Source: Ctenosaura bakeri
Lineage: Eukaryota; Chordata; Lepidosauria; Squamata; Iguanidae
NCBI GenBank assembly: GCA_948474755.1
Contig: CAOLHI010000148.1
Coordinates: 124,001 to 188,000 of the forward strand
Direction of reading: 5' to 3'
Length of the DNA stretch: 64,000 bases
Both the position numbers and the translations under genes were made by a program. Below, piece after piece: positions 45,601-57,309 of this stretch. The number at the start of each line of letters is the position of its first letter. Position 1 is the first letter of the stretch. The notes beneath the pieces were generated by a model, which ran no database searches, was not told the origin of the DNA, and saw only the letters and a program-made list of their open reading frames with translations.

Positions 45601-47020
45601 AAGCTACAAATCTGTATTTTAGACTTTTATAGTTTTTCTATTGTATTTTACTGCACCAAAGGAGGATTGATTATTATATATGACTTTCGTTATCAGCAAA
45701 AATGTCAAAACACAACTGAATCGCAAACTATTTTTGCATGGCTGCCTGAAAAATCTAATTCTTAGAAAAAATGGTGATAATTTCCTAGAATCTTCCTTTG
45801 CTTTAGAAACTTGCTAATGGAACACAAGACTGGTAACAGGAGTCCAGTCCTAAATGCACCCCCATATCATGATGACACAAAAAAGAGTCATGTTGCTTCC
45901 GCCTCCTTGAATTAGAAATGATACTACTGACTTTCCTAGTCCATCTGACATTCAGAAGTCAGCTCAAAACTAAGTCAGAGAAGATTCCAGGGATTCACAA
46001 ACTGCACTTCTTCCTTGAATCTCTAAAGTTTGTATCTAAACCCAGATTTGGTGAGCTTCTGTAATCCAGACCACTGCTCATGTGACTCAAGCCTCTGATG
46101 TAGGTGACATGGTAAGTTCTGCCACTGGACCTACATATTCTTCAAGACTAAGAAAAGATACTGAGAGACATTGTATAGGAAGAGCAGGAACAGATGGTTA
46201 TGTCCCTATTCAGAACCAACACTTTACAAGCATCATTAAATTGATACATATCAGCACAATAACAGGTTTTACACTTCCTTTACACTTCGCCATTCCCTTC
46301 TCACATTTGTATATATCAATGATTCTTGACCTGGGCTATGTGAATTTCCAAGGGGCCATGATGTCCTCACAGGGGGTCAGCAAAGGGTGGAAGAAATGTT
46401 ATGAGCTTGAACAGTTAAAATACAAAGAAAGGAAAGAAGGAAGAATGAATAAATGAATTGAAGTAAGAAAGACAGACAGATGGATGGTCATACATTGATC
46501 TCAAATGGCAGGAGTCTTTTGCCTGTGATAGACATCATATACAAAGTTTATTTCAATATCTTAAACTGTTCAAAAGTTGTGGAAATAACTCTTTGATAGC
46601 AAAGAATGTACTTGGCACTTGCTACTTCTGTGTGCAATGAAAATATGTAAGGGAATGACACTGAGTGTCCCCAAATTTGATGAATTGAGCAATTTTAAAT
46701 AAATATTTGATACACTTTATAGTTTTAGAGCTTACGTTAAGTCTTAGTGGTCCATGGCAACAAAAGCTATTTAAAGGTAGTGGTGAGCCTTGTAAAGAAA
46801 AAGTTAAAAACTGCTCATATATATGTCTGTTCACATAGGCTCCACTCCACGCATCTGTCATCCATGAAAGCTTTATGCTAGAAATTTATTTTTTCCAGTT
46901 TTTCTGAAAAGTGCTATTGGAGTCCTTTATGTTTTTTTATAGTAAAATAGACTGATACAGCTCTCTTTTTGAATACTTGCCATTTTGAACATGGGAAACT
47001 GTCTTTTAGCAGGACTGTCT
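42700..47020. other. Unassigned AT-rich sequence
   Basis: No gene recognised across 4.3 kb. A (GAGG)n-like run lies at 44338-44355. 'caggggtgtagctatgga' at 43499 may be a lone hAT left end. A minus-strand frame at 44690-44956 and a plus-strand frame at 46082-46456 have no domain. A decayed inverted repeat near 45410-45530 could be another old DNA transposon. Confidence 0.35.
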
Positions 47021-47032
47021 ATCAGTTTAGCC

Positions 47033-47808
47033 CAGTGGTTCTCAACCTTCCTAGTGCCGTGACCCTTTAATACAGTTCATCATGTCGTGGTGACCCCCAA
47101 CCATAAAATTATTTATTATTTACAATGCCCCCCCGGGCAAAGGCCACCTCGCTGGACAGGAACAGGGGGGCGGGCAGGGAGGGAAAGGGAGCCATGCGTC
47201 TCCCCCGGGAAAAAACTCGGAGAACCCTCCCAGGCTCTGCTTCTGCTTCGCTCTTGTTTCTGCTGTGGGGGGGGCAGTGTGGGAAAAGTTTCCAGAGTGT
47301 CGACCTTGGCCAGGGGGGAGGAATCCCAGCGCCTTTGTCTTTTGCACCGGGTACAGCTGGCCCCCCAGAAAAGCGCCTCCTTGCGGCCCCCTGGCCCTTC
47401 TGCAGTGCCCCCCTCTGTGGCAAGTGGGGCAGGGACTGTGGCGAGGAGGGGGCCTGCCCCCCGTGCTGCCGCCGCCCCCCCAAGCTGGCCTTTCAAACAG
47501 GAGGTTCTCCTGGTAGCAGAGAAGGGGAGCGATTTCAGTCCCTTCTGAACAGGGGGCAGAAGGACGCGAGCGTGTGGCTCATGCTTGCGCACCACCACTC
47601 CTGCTGTGGTGACACTGTGGCCGCATGCGCTCCAGCCAAAGGGGGCAGGAGGACGCGATCGCGTGGCTCGTGCTTGCGCACCACCACCGAGGAGGGAATG
47701 GAGCCTAAGACCATCAGAAATACATATTTTCCTATGGTCTTAGGTGACCCCTGTGAAAGGGTCGTTCGACCCCCAAAGGGGTCACGACCCACAGGTTGAG
47801 AACCGCTG
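47033..47808. mobile_element. hAT element with CpG-rich interior, 776 bp
   Basis: Perfect 8-bp duplication GTTTAGCC at 47025-47032 and 47809-47816. The ends CAGTGGTTCTCAACCTTCC and 'caggttgagaaccgctg' are inverted repeats; the outer 70-100 bases resemble the widespread hAT family that includes rodent URR1 ('gtgacccccaaccataaaat'). The interior, about 47125-47700, is very GC- and CpG-rich, unlike the flanks, and holds a partial tandem duplication of 'gtgcttgcgcaccaccac' (47585 and 47670 areas). Long overlapping frames in nearly every reading direction follow from the GC content; none resembles a transposase. Confidence 0.92.
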
Positions 47809-47819
47809 GTTTAGCCCAT

Positions 47820-50360
47820 CTACTCTGACACAGGAGTTTCCCATTTCTCTTCTAATTGGCGATGCTAAGAATCAAACCTGAGATTTTCTACATGAAAACC
47901 AATTGTATTCCCAGTACACTATGTGCTGGGGGTGGAGTCCAACAATGCTGGATTAAAGACTGTGTTCTTACAGGCAACAACAGTGGGAGAGACAAGTAGT
48001 TACTGTCGGCAGGGTGGTGGTGGTGGTGGTGACTTCTTTGTCTAGTCACATCTGTCTCTCTTTTTATGTAAATTCTATTCTTAGGGTGACTTCATTCTAC
48101 CTGACCTCCTATTTTTTCCTTTATCCCAGCATGTTTGCTGATAAAACATTCGACACTCATCTTCTTGGCCTTAGATGTTAAAAGAAAGCTTCTTTTTTCT
48201 GTTCATTCTGAAAAGTTCTCTGCCTATGCCAAATGGCAACCTCCCACACATTTCCAACATTATGGTCTTTCCCTTGTATTTTGAGAACTGAAAACTACTC
48301 ATGTGTTGTCTGTATAGAAAAAGAAACACTATTTTGCTCAGTTCCAAATATAGTTAACTTTGGGTTGAAAGAAAGGAAAAAGTGCAATGCAGTACTTCAA
48401 TCCAGCTTCAATTTTCCTCTCCTTTTTTTTTTAAGTCACTTTGTTCCATGTGTTGCTATATTGAGACATTCAGTAGTTCTTAAAGACAAGTATGTCAATA
48501 TCCCTTATAGCACAAGGGGCCAAAATGGCATATTGGTGCTGGTACTGCCTAACGACAGCAGAACACAGATTCAGGAACACAGATCAGGTTTGCTTTTACC
48601 AGTACCATTCTTGTCCTTTGTGTGGCAGTGCTGTGTCATACAAAGGTCTGGTTTCACAATGAACCAGAGATTATTCCACATTCAAAGAGCTATTTGCGGT
48701 TCCCTGATAGTAAGACTGAAAGGCAAGTGGAACAGAGCACAGGAATTCTGTCTTAGATTGTCAGGATTAGGCTGCAATTTTGACTAGTGCAATGCAAATA
48801 ATATTTTGTGTGACTGGATCTAATACTGCCACATAAATGAACTGTGCTGTTATAGAATGTCTATTAGTATTTTTGATGGTGGAGATGAATGGATAAAGCC
48901 AACGGTGGACAACTGTGGCAGAACTGGGGACCAATGTGTCATCACCAGCACCAATCACAGGCTGTACCAGGCCCAGAAATACAAAATGAGCTGAGCACTT
49001 AGAAAAAAGAAGAAGAAGAAGAAGAAGAAGAAGAAGAAGAAGAAGAAGCAAAACAAAACACTAGAATTAGCTGATCCCATTTCTGGGTTTTCAGGGATGT
49101 ATTGAATGTGGGCCCACAATGTACAATCTGCTGCTCCTGAGGGTTTCTGGGACTGGGTGACATGTGTATGTGTGGGTATAAAAAATGGTGCGTAGGATTT
49201 TGGAGGAAAGGTAGCAGGGTTCAGGGGAGAGGGGGACTGGTACTGCAAACTTGCCCTGGGAGCACATGTGGCTTACAGGCTGTGCTTTGGACATCTCATT
49301 GCCTGGCTTGAACACTGCATCCTGGGAAGTGCCACTCCAGGCAGCTCCCTGTCTCAAGCTATTCATTTTCCCCCTTTTCATTCAGACTCTGACTTATCTA
49401 CTGTTCTTTCTCTATGTCCTTCATATCCTGGACTTGTAGGAAAAGGGAGGAAAAGAATTGGGACTTGTCTCAGTCCAGTCTGAGCCAAACAAAAAAACAA
49501 AAACAAAAAACTCACCAACATTTCCCAGTCACAGCATTTGGGAATGGAGGGGTATATGTATTCATTTCTCTCCTGCAGGCTTGTGTTCTGTTCCTAGATT
49601 TACATCTCTGCTTGCTAGACACACCATCCAGTGCCCCAAAATTTCCAGGGCCCTCAGGTCAAAAATTACCCCAAAATGCCATCTGTGTAATAATGCCATA
49701 TCTGGACGGGGGGGGGCATTTGCCATGCTTTAGGGTGGCTTGGACCATTTTAGTCCCAAAGGAAGACTTTTAAAAATCTGGAAGTGTCTTCCACTCACTT
49801 CCTTTTTTTTTCTTTAACAGCTTCTCATGAGTCAAAAATGACCTCAGTGGGATAAAAATCTGGGAAAATCCCCCACCCTAGAGGGTATCAGGAGCATTTG
49901 AGGACTTTTTTTAAAAAATGGTGGGGCGTGTGCAGTGTGAAGTGGTCCTCCAAGGTCTCCTGCAGCCACGTACCCTTCCCTCAATTGCCCACTCCTGTTG
50001 CAAAGTGAACTGTAGTACTTGTATTTCTCCTGCTGCTTCAATTCATGGTAGTTTGGTTTGGATTTATGCTGACATATGTATAATTATTTTTATTCTTTGT
50101 TGATATACAAATATTTGGTGTTGTAGCCTATATGCTGGTTTTCTGATTGTTTGTGGGTTGGTTATTCCATTCAGAGTTGGATTTTATTCCTGTTCTGTTC
50201 TCCCGGAGTATCTTGCAAGAAAGCGTGGTTGGTTGACCTGAATGCTGAACAGAAGCACTCCACACTATAATGTATGCTGCAGTCCACACTCTTTTTGGTC
50301 TAATCTGAGTTATAGATTTCTAGCTGTTCATTTTTTATTATATTGCATTGCATATAGATT
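47820..50360. other. Unassigned sequence with microsatellites
   Basis: (GGT)n at 48012-48032 and (GAA)n at 49008-49048. A 184-residue frame at 48233-48787 (+) is long for chance but has no recognisable domain or second copy here. Otherwise nothing recognised. Confidence 0.35.
49008..49048. repeat. (GAA)n microsatellite
   Basis: Thirteen to fourteen GAA units after an A-rich start. It gives the poly-Leu/poly-Phe stretches in the minus-strand frames, which are not proteins. Confidence 0.97.
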
Positions 50361-50366
50361 ATCCAT

Positions 50367-51340
50367 GCCTGGGCTGGGCTGGCAACCAGGAGAAGCTGAT
50401 AATATTGCTCAAGAAGCTCAGGTAGTTAAGCAATTAGTCAGTTTACTTTAGGAAGAAAACAGCCTTACAAATGAGAAGCAAATAATGATCCCAGCAATGT
50501 CCCTAAATCAATGGCAGGCAATATAAACACAGGTCAAACAGCAGAATAACGGGCAAAGGAAGCAAACAGAAGCATGCATGGGAGAAATGGTCAGTTGATT
50601 GCTGACAAAGGCTAGAGGGGAAAGGCTCAGTTCGTATATGTTCCAAGGTCAGCACAGCTGGTGTCTAATTAATTGGTCCTTGGCATAAATTTGCTGGAAG
50701 CGATGCAGGAGACCGTTTTGGTGTCTATGCTGGGTGAAGGTAGGTATGGATAGATCAGTTTCCATGTCAGAATGAACAGGGCTTCCTGCTGGGGCTGACA
50801 CTTCTGTCCCTGAGGTGGGTGGTAGTACTGTCTGCTCTGCAGGTTCTGCTTTAGCAGTCTCTGTGTTAGGGCTCAGAGCAGGTTCTGCTGCCTCCAACTT
50901 TGAGCCAGGCTCTTTCTGCATAGCATTTGCCATGCGAAAGGGCGCCTGCAGCATCGTACGATTATGAGGAGCGATTTGCACGACGCACTCACAATTGTGC
51001 AACGCTCCGGGGGCTGGCAGGCGCCAATCATGCACCTTTTCATTTTCAGCTGGAAGCCAAAAATAGTGCATGATAGCGCATTGCTTCCGGGCCCCGCACA
51101 TACTAACCTGGCGTGTGGAGCCTCTGGAGCCACGCTGGTCGCGCTTCCTGCCCCAGTGCAGCCTGGGAAAGTCCCAGGCTACACTGCGGAAGGAAGGGTC
51201 AGGGTTCTCGCGTGAGCAGGCAGCTTGTGCGGAGCTGAAGCAGCAGGGACACAAGAGCCTCTCACCAGAGGCTGCTCATGCGATCCCCACATCCCAGTGC
51301 CGGAAAAAGGTAAGGTGTGGAAAGGGCCACAGTCTAGGTC
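50367..51340 (-). mobile_element. Candidate LTR (minus strand) carrying a MITE
   Basis: On the plus strand it may start TGCCTGGGCTGG at 50367. In minus-strand sense a frame running to a stop near 50649 is Pro/Glu/Thr-rich (AEPAEQTVLPPTSGTEV) and ends in a basic, Gln/His-rich segment, followed by a TATA-like TTTATATTGCC near 50518-50528. This arrangement parallels the solo LTRs at 5.3 and 33.9 kb, but I could not align the bases. The upstream end is obscured by the MITE at 50908-51328 and no target duplication was found. It could instead be the decayed 3' end of another element. Confidence 0.3.
50908..51328. mobile_element. GC-rich Harbinger-like MITE, 421 bp
   Basis: Full-length relative of 3139-3559 in opposite orientation: ends GGCTCTTTCTGCATAGC and GGTGTGGAAAGGGCC. 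The flanks are CCA and ACA, a mutated or imperfect 3-bp duplication. CpG-rich interior with 'gaggagcgatttgcacgacg'. The long minus-strand frame that starts here and runs to 50649 joins MITE and flank and is not one gene. Confidence 0.8.
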
Positions 51341-51802
51341 CTGGAAGCCCAAGACACCGATAATGGTTACTCAATCTTCTGTTGGTGGCTTGTGCTTTCT
51401 CCACTTATGAGCTACCCTTCATAAAGTCTATTCATTTTTGCAGCTGCTAAACTAGTAGTTTCATATGAGAAATGTTTGCCCTGAATTCAGTTTTCAACTC
51501 TACAATAATGATTAGGGTTGCCAACATTTAGGGCCTGACCCTGAATCCTTATTTCTGGTCCTCAGCTTAGAGCACATGTTTGAAAAGTGTGTGTGTGTGT
51601 GTGTTATTATACTTGGTGTAGTTTATTTGAATGACACACTACATGCAAATGTGGTCAATGCTTAATAATGCTAACTGGTGTCATCAGGACCCTGTTACAT
51701 CATGGATAGAGCATACTTGGATCTCAGATTTGGCCCTGAAATTTCAGGACTTGAGAGAGTCCTGACCTAAGTAGTACAATCCTTCCCTCATTCCTCCCTT
51801 CT

Positions 51803-52070
51803 TTTATTTTTTATTTTTTTTTATTATTTATTCATTTATTTATTTATTTGTATCCCGCCTCTCCATATAGATCGAGGCGGTGAACAATTTAGCATGTATT
51901 TTGAAACATTTTTCTATACATGCCCCCAACAAGCTGGGTACTCATTTTACCGACCTGCGAAAGGATGGAAGGCTGAGTCAACCTTGGGGCCCAGCAGAAT
52001 CAAACTCACAACCTTGTGGTTTGTGGCTTGCAGTACTGGCATTTAACCACTGCGCCACCAGGGCTCCCTT
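51803..52070 (-). mobile_element. tRNA-headed SINE, second type, with L2-like tail
   Basis: In minus-strand sense: head GGTGGCGCAGTGGTTAAATG, a B-box-like region around GTTGTGAGTTTGATTC, then TAAAATGAGTACCCAGCTTG. It ends in a tail like the L2-like LINE 3' end ('gaggcgggatacaaataaat' repeated as AAAT units at 51825-51850). The head and middle match 19760-19990, the tail does not. The tail resembles the LINE end at 63300-63395. Confidence 0.8.
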
Positions 52071-52074
52071 TCCT

Positions 52075-53280
52075 TCCTTCCTCATTTTATATAAGAACAT
52101 TTGTTAAACATAAGTAAGAAAAAGAGTTGACAAAAAGGGTTTTTTCCTCCCCTTTTGTATTAATATGGTCTAAGCAATTGGTAAAGATTATGAGTAACAT
52201 TTGCAAACCAGAAAGTTTTTAGTGAGAAAATTTTCATAAAGAAATAAGCCACATATCCTTGGCTCAAATTTGTAATTATGAGGCATAGAACCACATCCTT
52301 CCTAATTAAACTTCAGTCTTGAATTTGTTCATCTGATCCTGCTAACCAAGAAGGGTAATGCACCATATTAAGCTCATTTGCTTGCATGTGGCATTCCTGA
52401 GAACTCCACTTTCAAAACACTTGATTTAGAAGTAGCATTCCACGGTTAATTAAACTGATTCAACAAAACTGTTAGGCATAAATACTTTACAAACTCTTAG
52501 CAGCAAGCATGTCAAACAGTGTCATAGGTTAGAGAATGAGCCAGGAATCTTTAAGAAGAGGCCTCTCTCTTAATATGATAGTCAAACACATTAAAAACCA
52601 TGGAGGAATCTAGCATAATGAACCTCTCCTGTTTTAATTAGTCCATATTACTTTCTTAACATTTTACGTCAATTTCTCTGTTGCCTAAGCAACAGGTTTG
52701 CTCATGCCCTGTACAAATAGAAGGGAGGGCAGTGTTTGTCTTTTCAGATGTGTCGTTCAATGTATGATTACTCATTTGACTAACTACACTGTAGATATTA
52801 AATTCACTCTGAACAATTCAAGTCTTTGAATGTTTCTGAGTTTGCCAGCAGCACACCTGCTTTCTTCTCTATTTACATAAAAACATATGTTTCCTTCTAT
52901 CTATAGCTATTTATTTAGTGTTTATATCCTTACTTTTCCCCCTCTGGCATTCATTTTTTTTCCAAATTTAGTTTACGTATAGAAAATTAAGATAGTAGCA
53001 TGCATAAAAATTTCAAGTATCATAATTACGCAAATATAAATCAGAAAACATAGCAGCATTAATCTGAGAAAGAAAATATTTCAGATCCATAATGCATACA
53101 TAAAAATATATTTTTATTCTAGATAACAACAGCTGCAACACTTGTTCTCTCTAGCATCAATGTGCTTGCATTTATTATACCAATATGAAATGAAGAGTTT
53201 CCAATAATTAACAAATGCATATTTATAATACTAAATAAATGTGTTTGTGTCTGTAGGTGTGTCCAGGATACCTCCAAGAT
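52075..53280. other. Unassigned AT-rich sequence
   Basis: Nothing recognised. The (GT)n run at 51589-51604 lies just outside. Confidence 0.35.
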
Positions 53281-53283
53281 TGT

Positions 53284-53485
53284 TGCCATTTCCTCACTAC
53301 ACTATTATAGTGCTGTTATTCTATATTCAACATCCTGTGGAATCCTGGGGTTTGCAGTTTGGGGAGGGGCATTTAGAATTCTCAGCCAGAGAGCTCTTTG
53401 GCCTCAGTAAACTACAAACCTCAGAATTCCACAGGATGTTGAAAGTGGAATAATGGCACTATAACAGTGTAGTGCAGAAATGGCC
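53284..53485. mobile_element. Palindromic MITE, 202 bp
   Basis: The outer arms 'ctattatagtgctgttatt' and 'ggaataatggcactataac' are inverted repeats, as are 'acatcctgtggaatcctggg' and 'cagaattccacaggatgttg'. The right end AGAAATGGCC is followed by TAT; the left flank is TGT. The centre carries 'agagctctttggcctcag', the intact form of the site hit by the solo LTR at 5347. Confidence 0.88.
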
Positions 53486-53489
53486 TATA

Positions 53490-55425
53490 AATCTAGCCAT
53501 CTGAAATTTGCATGGGTACTAATAGATACTAGGGCTGTTCATCTCAGAGTTATATTATAAACAGATTGATGGATTTTAGTTAATTAAAATCTGCCTGTAG
53601 CCTGCAGTACCATCTTTAGGCACTAGACATCATTAGAGTTATGGTTCTTTGTGGCCCTGGGAGCTTCATTTCTCCACTGCGCTTCTAGACAATTCAATTT
53701 TCTGCTTCTCACGGTAGGCCCCAAATTCTTCATGCAAATAGATCAAGACTGAGAGAAAGAGAGAGAGCAAGAGAAATAATTCCTGTGATGGAAAGAGAAA
53801 TATGAAAGGGAAAAAGTGAGTGAAGGGTGGAGGGAAAGCAGGGAAGATGAAGGGACAAAAGAGGAGGAGGAGGAGGAAGAGGGAGAGACTTTGATGTCTG
53901 CTAAGTGTTTCTGAAAGAGACAATAAGGACAGGAAAAAGCTGAATAAGCACCAGGGAAAGGTGGTAGAAATGAAAAAAAAAACTATGTGAATGAATAAAG
54001 TGGTAAGTAATAAATAAAGTGACTAACTGAGAAAGCAAAACAGTGAGAGAAACTGGCAAGAATGTTCAAGGCATTTGTCATCCTAAATGAGAAGCCAGGG
54101 TCTTGCCATTCTTCAGTCACATGTTCTTTTTATAACAGCATCAGGCCTCTATTATAGCAAACATTCACCTATAACTTATAATTGTATAGAAATTAGAAAA
54201 TAATGTTTACAGCAGGAAGGAGGAAAGTACATCACATGGACTACATGCAGCCCCAAGAAAATTCAGGAGTCCACCCACCAACTCAAAAAGGTTTTTAAAA
54301 CAATGGCACAATGCTCCTCATCTCCCAGGAAAAAAGGAGACAATTCTCTCCAAATTTTTTCCTGCTCCCACTGTCTGTTTTAAGCATAACATAAGCCTTA
54401 AAAAAAAAAGGAAAAAAAAAAGAACTGGCAGTGCATTGGATTTTGTAATGTTACTTTTGGAAGTACAAAGTTGTAATGATGACCCATTAGCAAAGTAATG
54501 TTACTTTTAGTATAATGCATGCCTATTAATTCCCAAATATTGGCTAGGCAAACCACAGACCATTGGATGCAATTTGTTTACTATGATGTCTAAACCTGAA
54601 TAGACTCAAATTCTGGCTTTTTTTTCTTCTATTGCAAACTGAGACATAAATCTGGAACAAACCATGGGTTATTTCCCTGGTTTGCCATACAAGGAAACCA
54701 CGTGTAGGGAACCTATTATTTGTTAGCTACTCTTGCTAAGAATTAATTGGCCCATATACAGAATCACAACTTGCTTGTTCACGACAGATCAGAATTATGT
54801 CAGATTCCAGATGGTCCCATAGAATTGTCTTTTGTAATCCTGATGTACAATACAGCTGACGACAACAACAGGAATACATTGTAGACAACAATATTTGATT
54901 CTGATAGTACTTAGAGTCAGTTGCAAAGCAAAGCTGTTGTTTGATTTCTTCTTTAGTACAGATTCATGAATCATAGCTTTACTTCAGGAATCACTTAGGA
55001 GCTGGCAAAAAGTGGAGAAACACAAGATAATATTAGTAGGAATTGATGTGTTTTCCTGCCAGTTCTTCTTCTTTGTTTTTAATTGGCTGTGCACATTATG
55101 CTGCAGGGAGTGTTTTGCTTACTTAGAAGAAATAATTGTCCATCAGTAAAAGTAAAAGATTGTTTTGAAATATCTAATATTACAATCTGTACTCTGATTG
55201 TGCTGTCCTGCAGTTTTCATTTGCTTTTTTGCCTTGAGAAACCCAACACAACCTTCCTAACTTTAACAGAGCTCAGCTCCCTAGTGTGTTTGCAAAACTA
55301 AATGGCATTTGTTCTTCAGTGAGGTACCATCACTTAAAGCCTTCCTGTTCTGAAAGGGATTTAAAGGGCTGCAAAATTTGACAAGATAATTGAGTTTATA
55401 AGCCAAAAAGTTTAACAAGAGTTTG
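53490..55425. other. Unassigned sequence, purine-rich patch
   Basis: A purine-rich stretch with (GA)n and (GAG)n runs covers about 53750-53890, and A-rich runs lie at 54400-54421. A minus-strand frame over the purine patch is low-complexity. No gene recognised. Confidence 0.35.
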
Positions 55426-55429
55426 GCTT

Positions 55430-56415
55430 AACTAAGTTTTTAAAATGGACAGGGGCACCACAAGTTAAAGATCAGATTTTAAAGTTGTAAAACATTAGAA
55501 ATTTAGACATATGTAAAACTGTTTATGAAGGAACATAAGCAGCTGTGGGAAAGTGAAAGTTATTGGATGTTATTGTAACAAGTAATTGATAAGGCCAAGA
55601 ATGACAACATTGTAGTGACTACAGATGATGGCAAGGAACTAAAGGCTCAGGCTTACAAGAAGACTGCTTCTGCTGCTACTTCAAGAAGGAAAAGGAAAGA
55701 AAATGATTGCGTGTTGTTCCTGATATTTTCCCCTACATCTGAGATTGTGCTAGATAACTATGGCCATTTTTGCACTATACTGTTATAGTGCTATTATTCC
55801 ACTTTCAACATCTTATGGAATCCTGGGGTTTGCAGTTTAGGGAGGGGCATTTAGAATTCTCAGCCAGAGAGCCTTTTGGCCTTAGTAAATTCCACAGGAT
55901 GTTGAAGGTGGAATAATAGCACTATAACACTGTTATGTAGAAATGGCCTATGCCAACAACAAGGAAGATATCCAAAGTGAAGGAAGGAGGGAATCAGGAG
56001 CTGGATCTCCTGATTCCAAAGAGTGGTAGCTGAACTTAAGTTAATAAGAGATGGTTCAAATGAGATTGGATTTGTCAAGATAATTTAAGAATGAGGCTAA
56101 GAATTTGAAAAGTGCTTCATCTCAAGTGGCTGTTGAGATGAAGCAAGTTACTAGAAAGTTCAAGCTTTGAAGACAAAAACTGAGCTACAAACTTTGAAAT
56201 GCAGAAAGACTTGGACAATTTGGTTTTGATGGAATTAAGAGGAAAAGATTTCTGTTTGAGATTTTGAGATCTAGTGGAGAGTTCTGATCCAGATATTAAA
56301 AAGAAGATGCCTATAGCCTTGGTAAACTTTTTAGAACGAGAGGTGTCAGAAATGGGAATGGAAGTGGATCACATGTATAGAATAAATTCACATGATGGAA
56401 GATTGAGAAGGGTGC
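55430..56415 (+). mobile_element. L1-like LINE, ORF1 remnant
   Basis: Broken plus-strand frames resemble lizard L1 ORF1: an early block near 55470-55520 (QVKDQILK) and, in the part from 56200 to 56410, MQKDLDNLVLMELRGKDFC, then FLEREVSEMGMEVDHMYRIN, the RNA-binding-domain region of ORF1. Several stops are present and the palindromic MITE at 55762-55948 interrupts it. The end of ORF2 appears at 57310-57731 in the same orientation, so this may be one internally deleted copy. Confidence 0.62.
55762..55948. mobile_element. Palindromic MITE, 187 bp, TAT target duplication
   Basis: Clean ends GGCCATTTTTGCACTATAC and GTTATGTAGAAATGGCC flanked by TAT at 55759-55761 and 55949-55951. The arms pair as in the 53 kb copy, and a small deletion near the centre has removed part of the 'actacaaac' block. 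It is inserted in the L1 ORF1 remnant and is therefore younger. Confidence 0.9.
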
Positions 56416-56419
56416 CAAG

Positions 56420-56900
56420 TAGGGATGGGCCAACCAAATCCATGAATCCATGAATCCTTGAATCCTCACCCTGGATCAGGCCTGTGTGAGCGTGCAAGGG
56501 CCAGAGAGAGCTGCTTTCCTGCATGCCAGGAGGCCTAAGCTGGTGCAAGAGTCCCGGATCATGCCCATGCAAGCATCCAGAGCTGGCGAGAGCTGCTTTC
56601 CTGAACGCCAGGAGGCCTGAGCTGGCACAAGAGCTTGCTCCTCCTGCCTGCCCCTGTGGCTGCCCCCCTCTGCAAGGTAATTATTCTCTTTTTCTATTCT
56701 TTTGATTTGAGACTGGTGGGTAGGGATTGGGACTGGACTAGGGGCTGGTGTTAGTTTGTTTTTGTTAAGTGCCTTCCTTATTTTAGGACTTGAGGCTGGA
56801 CATCAAGGTAGAGAATTGAAACTGGGCTAGAAGCTGGTGTTTTTGTTTTTTGTTTTTTTAAAGTGCCTTCCTTGTTGCAGGACTTGAGACTTGACTGGAA
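56420..56900. repeat. hAT-like left end with two tandem duplications
   Basis: TAGGGATGGGCCAACCAAAT at 56420 resembles the left end of the hAT-like element at 39627. It is followed by two about 86-bp units sharing 'gctgctttcctg' and 'gccaggaggcct' (about 56496-56665), then two about 94-bp units sharing 'gctggtgtt' and AAGTGCCTTCCTT (about 56735-56895). No matching right end found, so the extent of the element is uncertain. It separates the two L1 parts. Confidence 0.5.
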
Positions 56901-56979
56901 AGTACAGTGTTCTTGAGATTTCAAGGACAGCTGAAGAAGATTCCTTTGCATGGCTCCCTTGCAAAGCTCTTTCATACAC

Positions 56980-57200
56980 AATTCTGGGGTTTGTAGTTGG
57001 ACAAGGTGTCACAGCCTTCGCTGCCAAAGTGTGCTAGTGCATCATCAAACTACAGACCCCAGGATGCCATAAGAGCTAAGCAAAGAAAAATCCAGTTTTG
57101 ACCTGGATTATCTCTGTACTATAGTATGTGGCCCTGTTTACACAGGCAGGAAAATATGGGATTAATAATCCACATTTTCCTGCTTGTGTAGAAAGGGTCT
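56980..57200. mobile_element. Two decayed palindromic DNA-transposon fragments
   Basis: ATTCTGGGGTTTGTAGTT (about 56982) pairs with AACTACAGACCCCAGGAT (about 57048). Just right of it, GGCCCTGTTTACACAGGCAG (57130) pairs with CTGCTTGTGTAGAAAGGGTC (57180-57199) around a 'gggattaataatcc' centre. The GGCCC...GGGTC ends resemble the Harbinger-like MITEs. No clear target duplication. Confidence 0.55.
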
Positions 57201-57309
57201 TCATGTCATTTTCAATCTGGCGAGATCCTAAGACAAAACTATGACCTTTTTGAAAAGAAGTCTCCAAATGAAACCTGAGTTTTTTCTCCTGGGACCTAGG
57301 ACATATAGT

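Noticed and set aside
47125..47799. Open frame of 224 residues, the longest in the window
   Set aside because: It lies in the CpG-rich interior of a hAT element where almost every frame is open because stop codons are rare; composition is low-complexity and no domain is visible.
48233..48787. Open frame of 184 residues on the plus strand
   Set aside because: Long for AT-rich DNA, but no domain, no repeat-family match and no second copy here; kept only as unassigned.
48767..49248. Poly-Leu and poly-Phe minus-strand frames that look like membrane segments
   Set aside because: Translation of the (GAA)n microsatellite.
50649..51254. Open frame of 201 residues on the minus strand
   Set aside because: It crosses the boundary between the MITE at 50908-51328 and its flank, so it is a fusion of unrelated sequence; only the flank part may be an old U3 frame.
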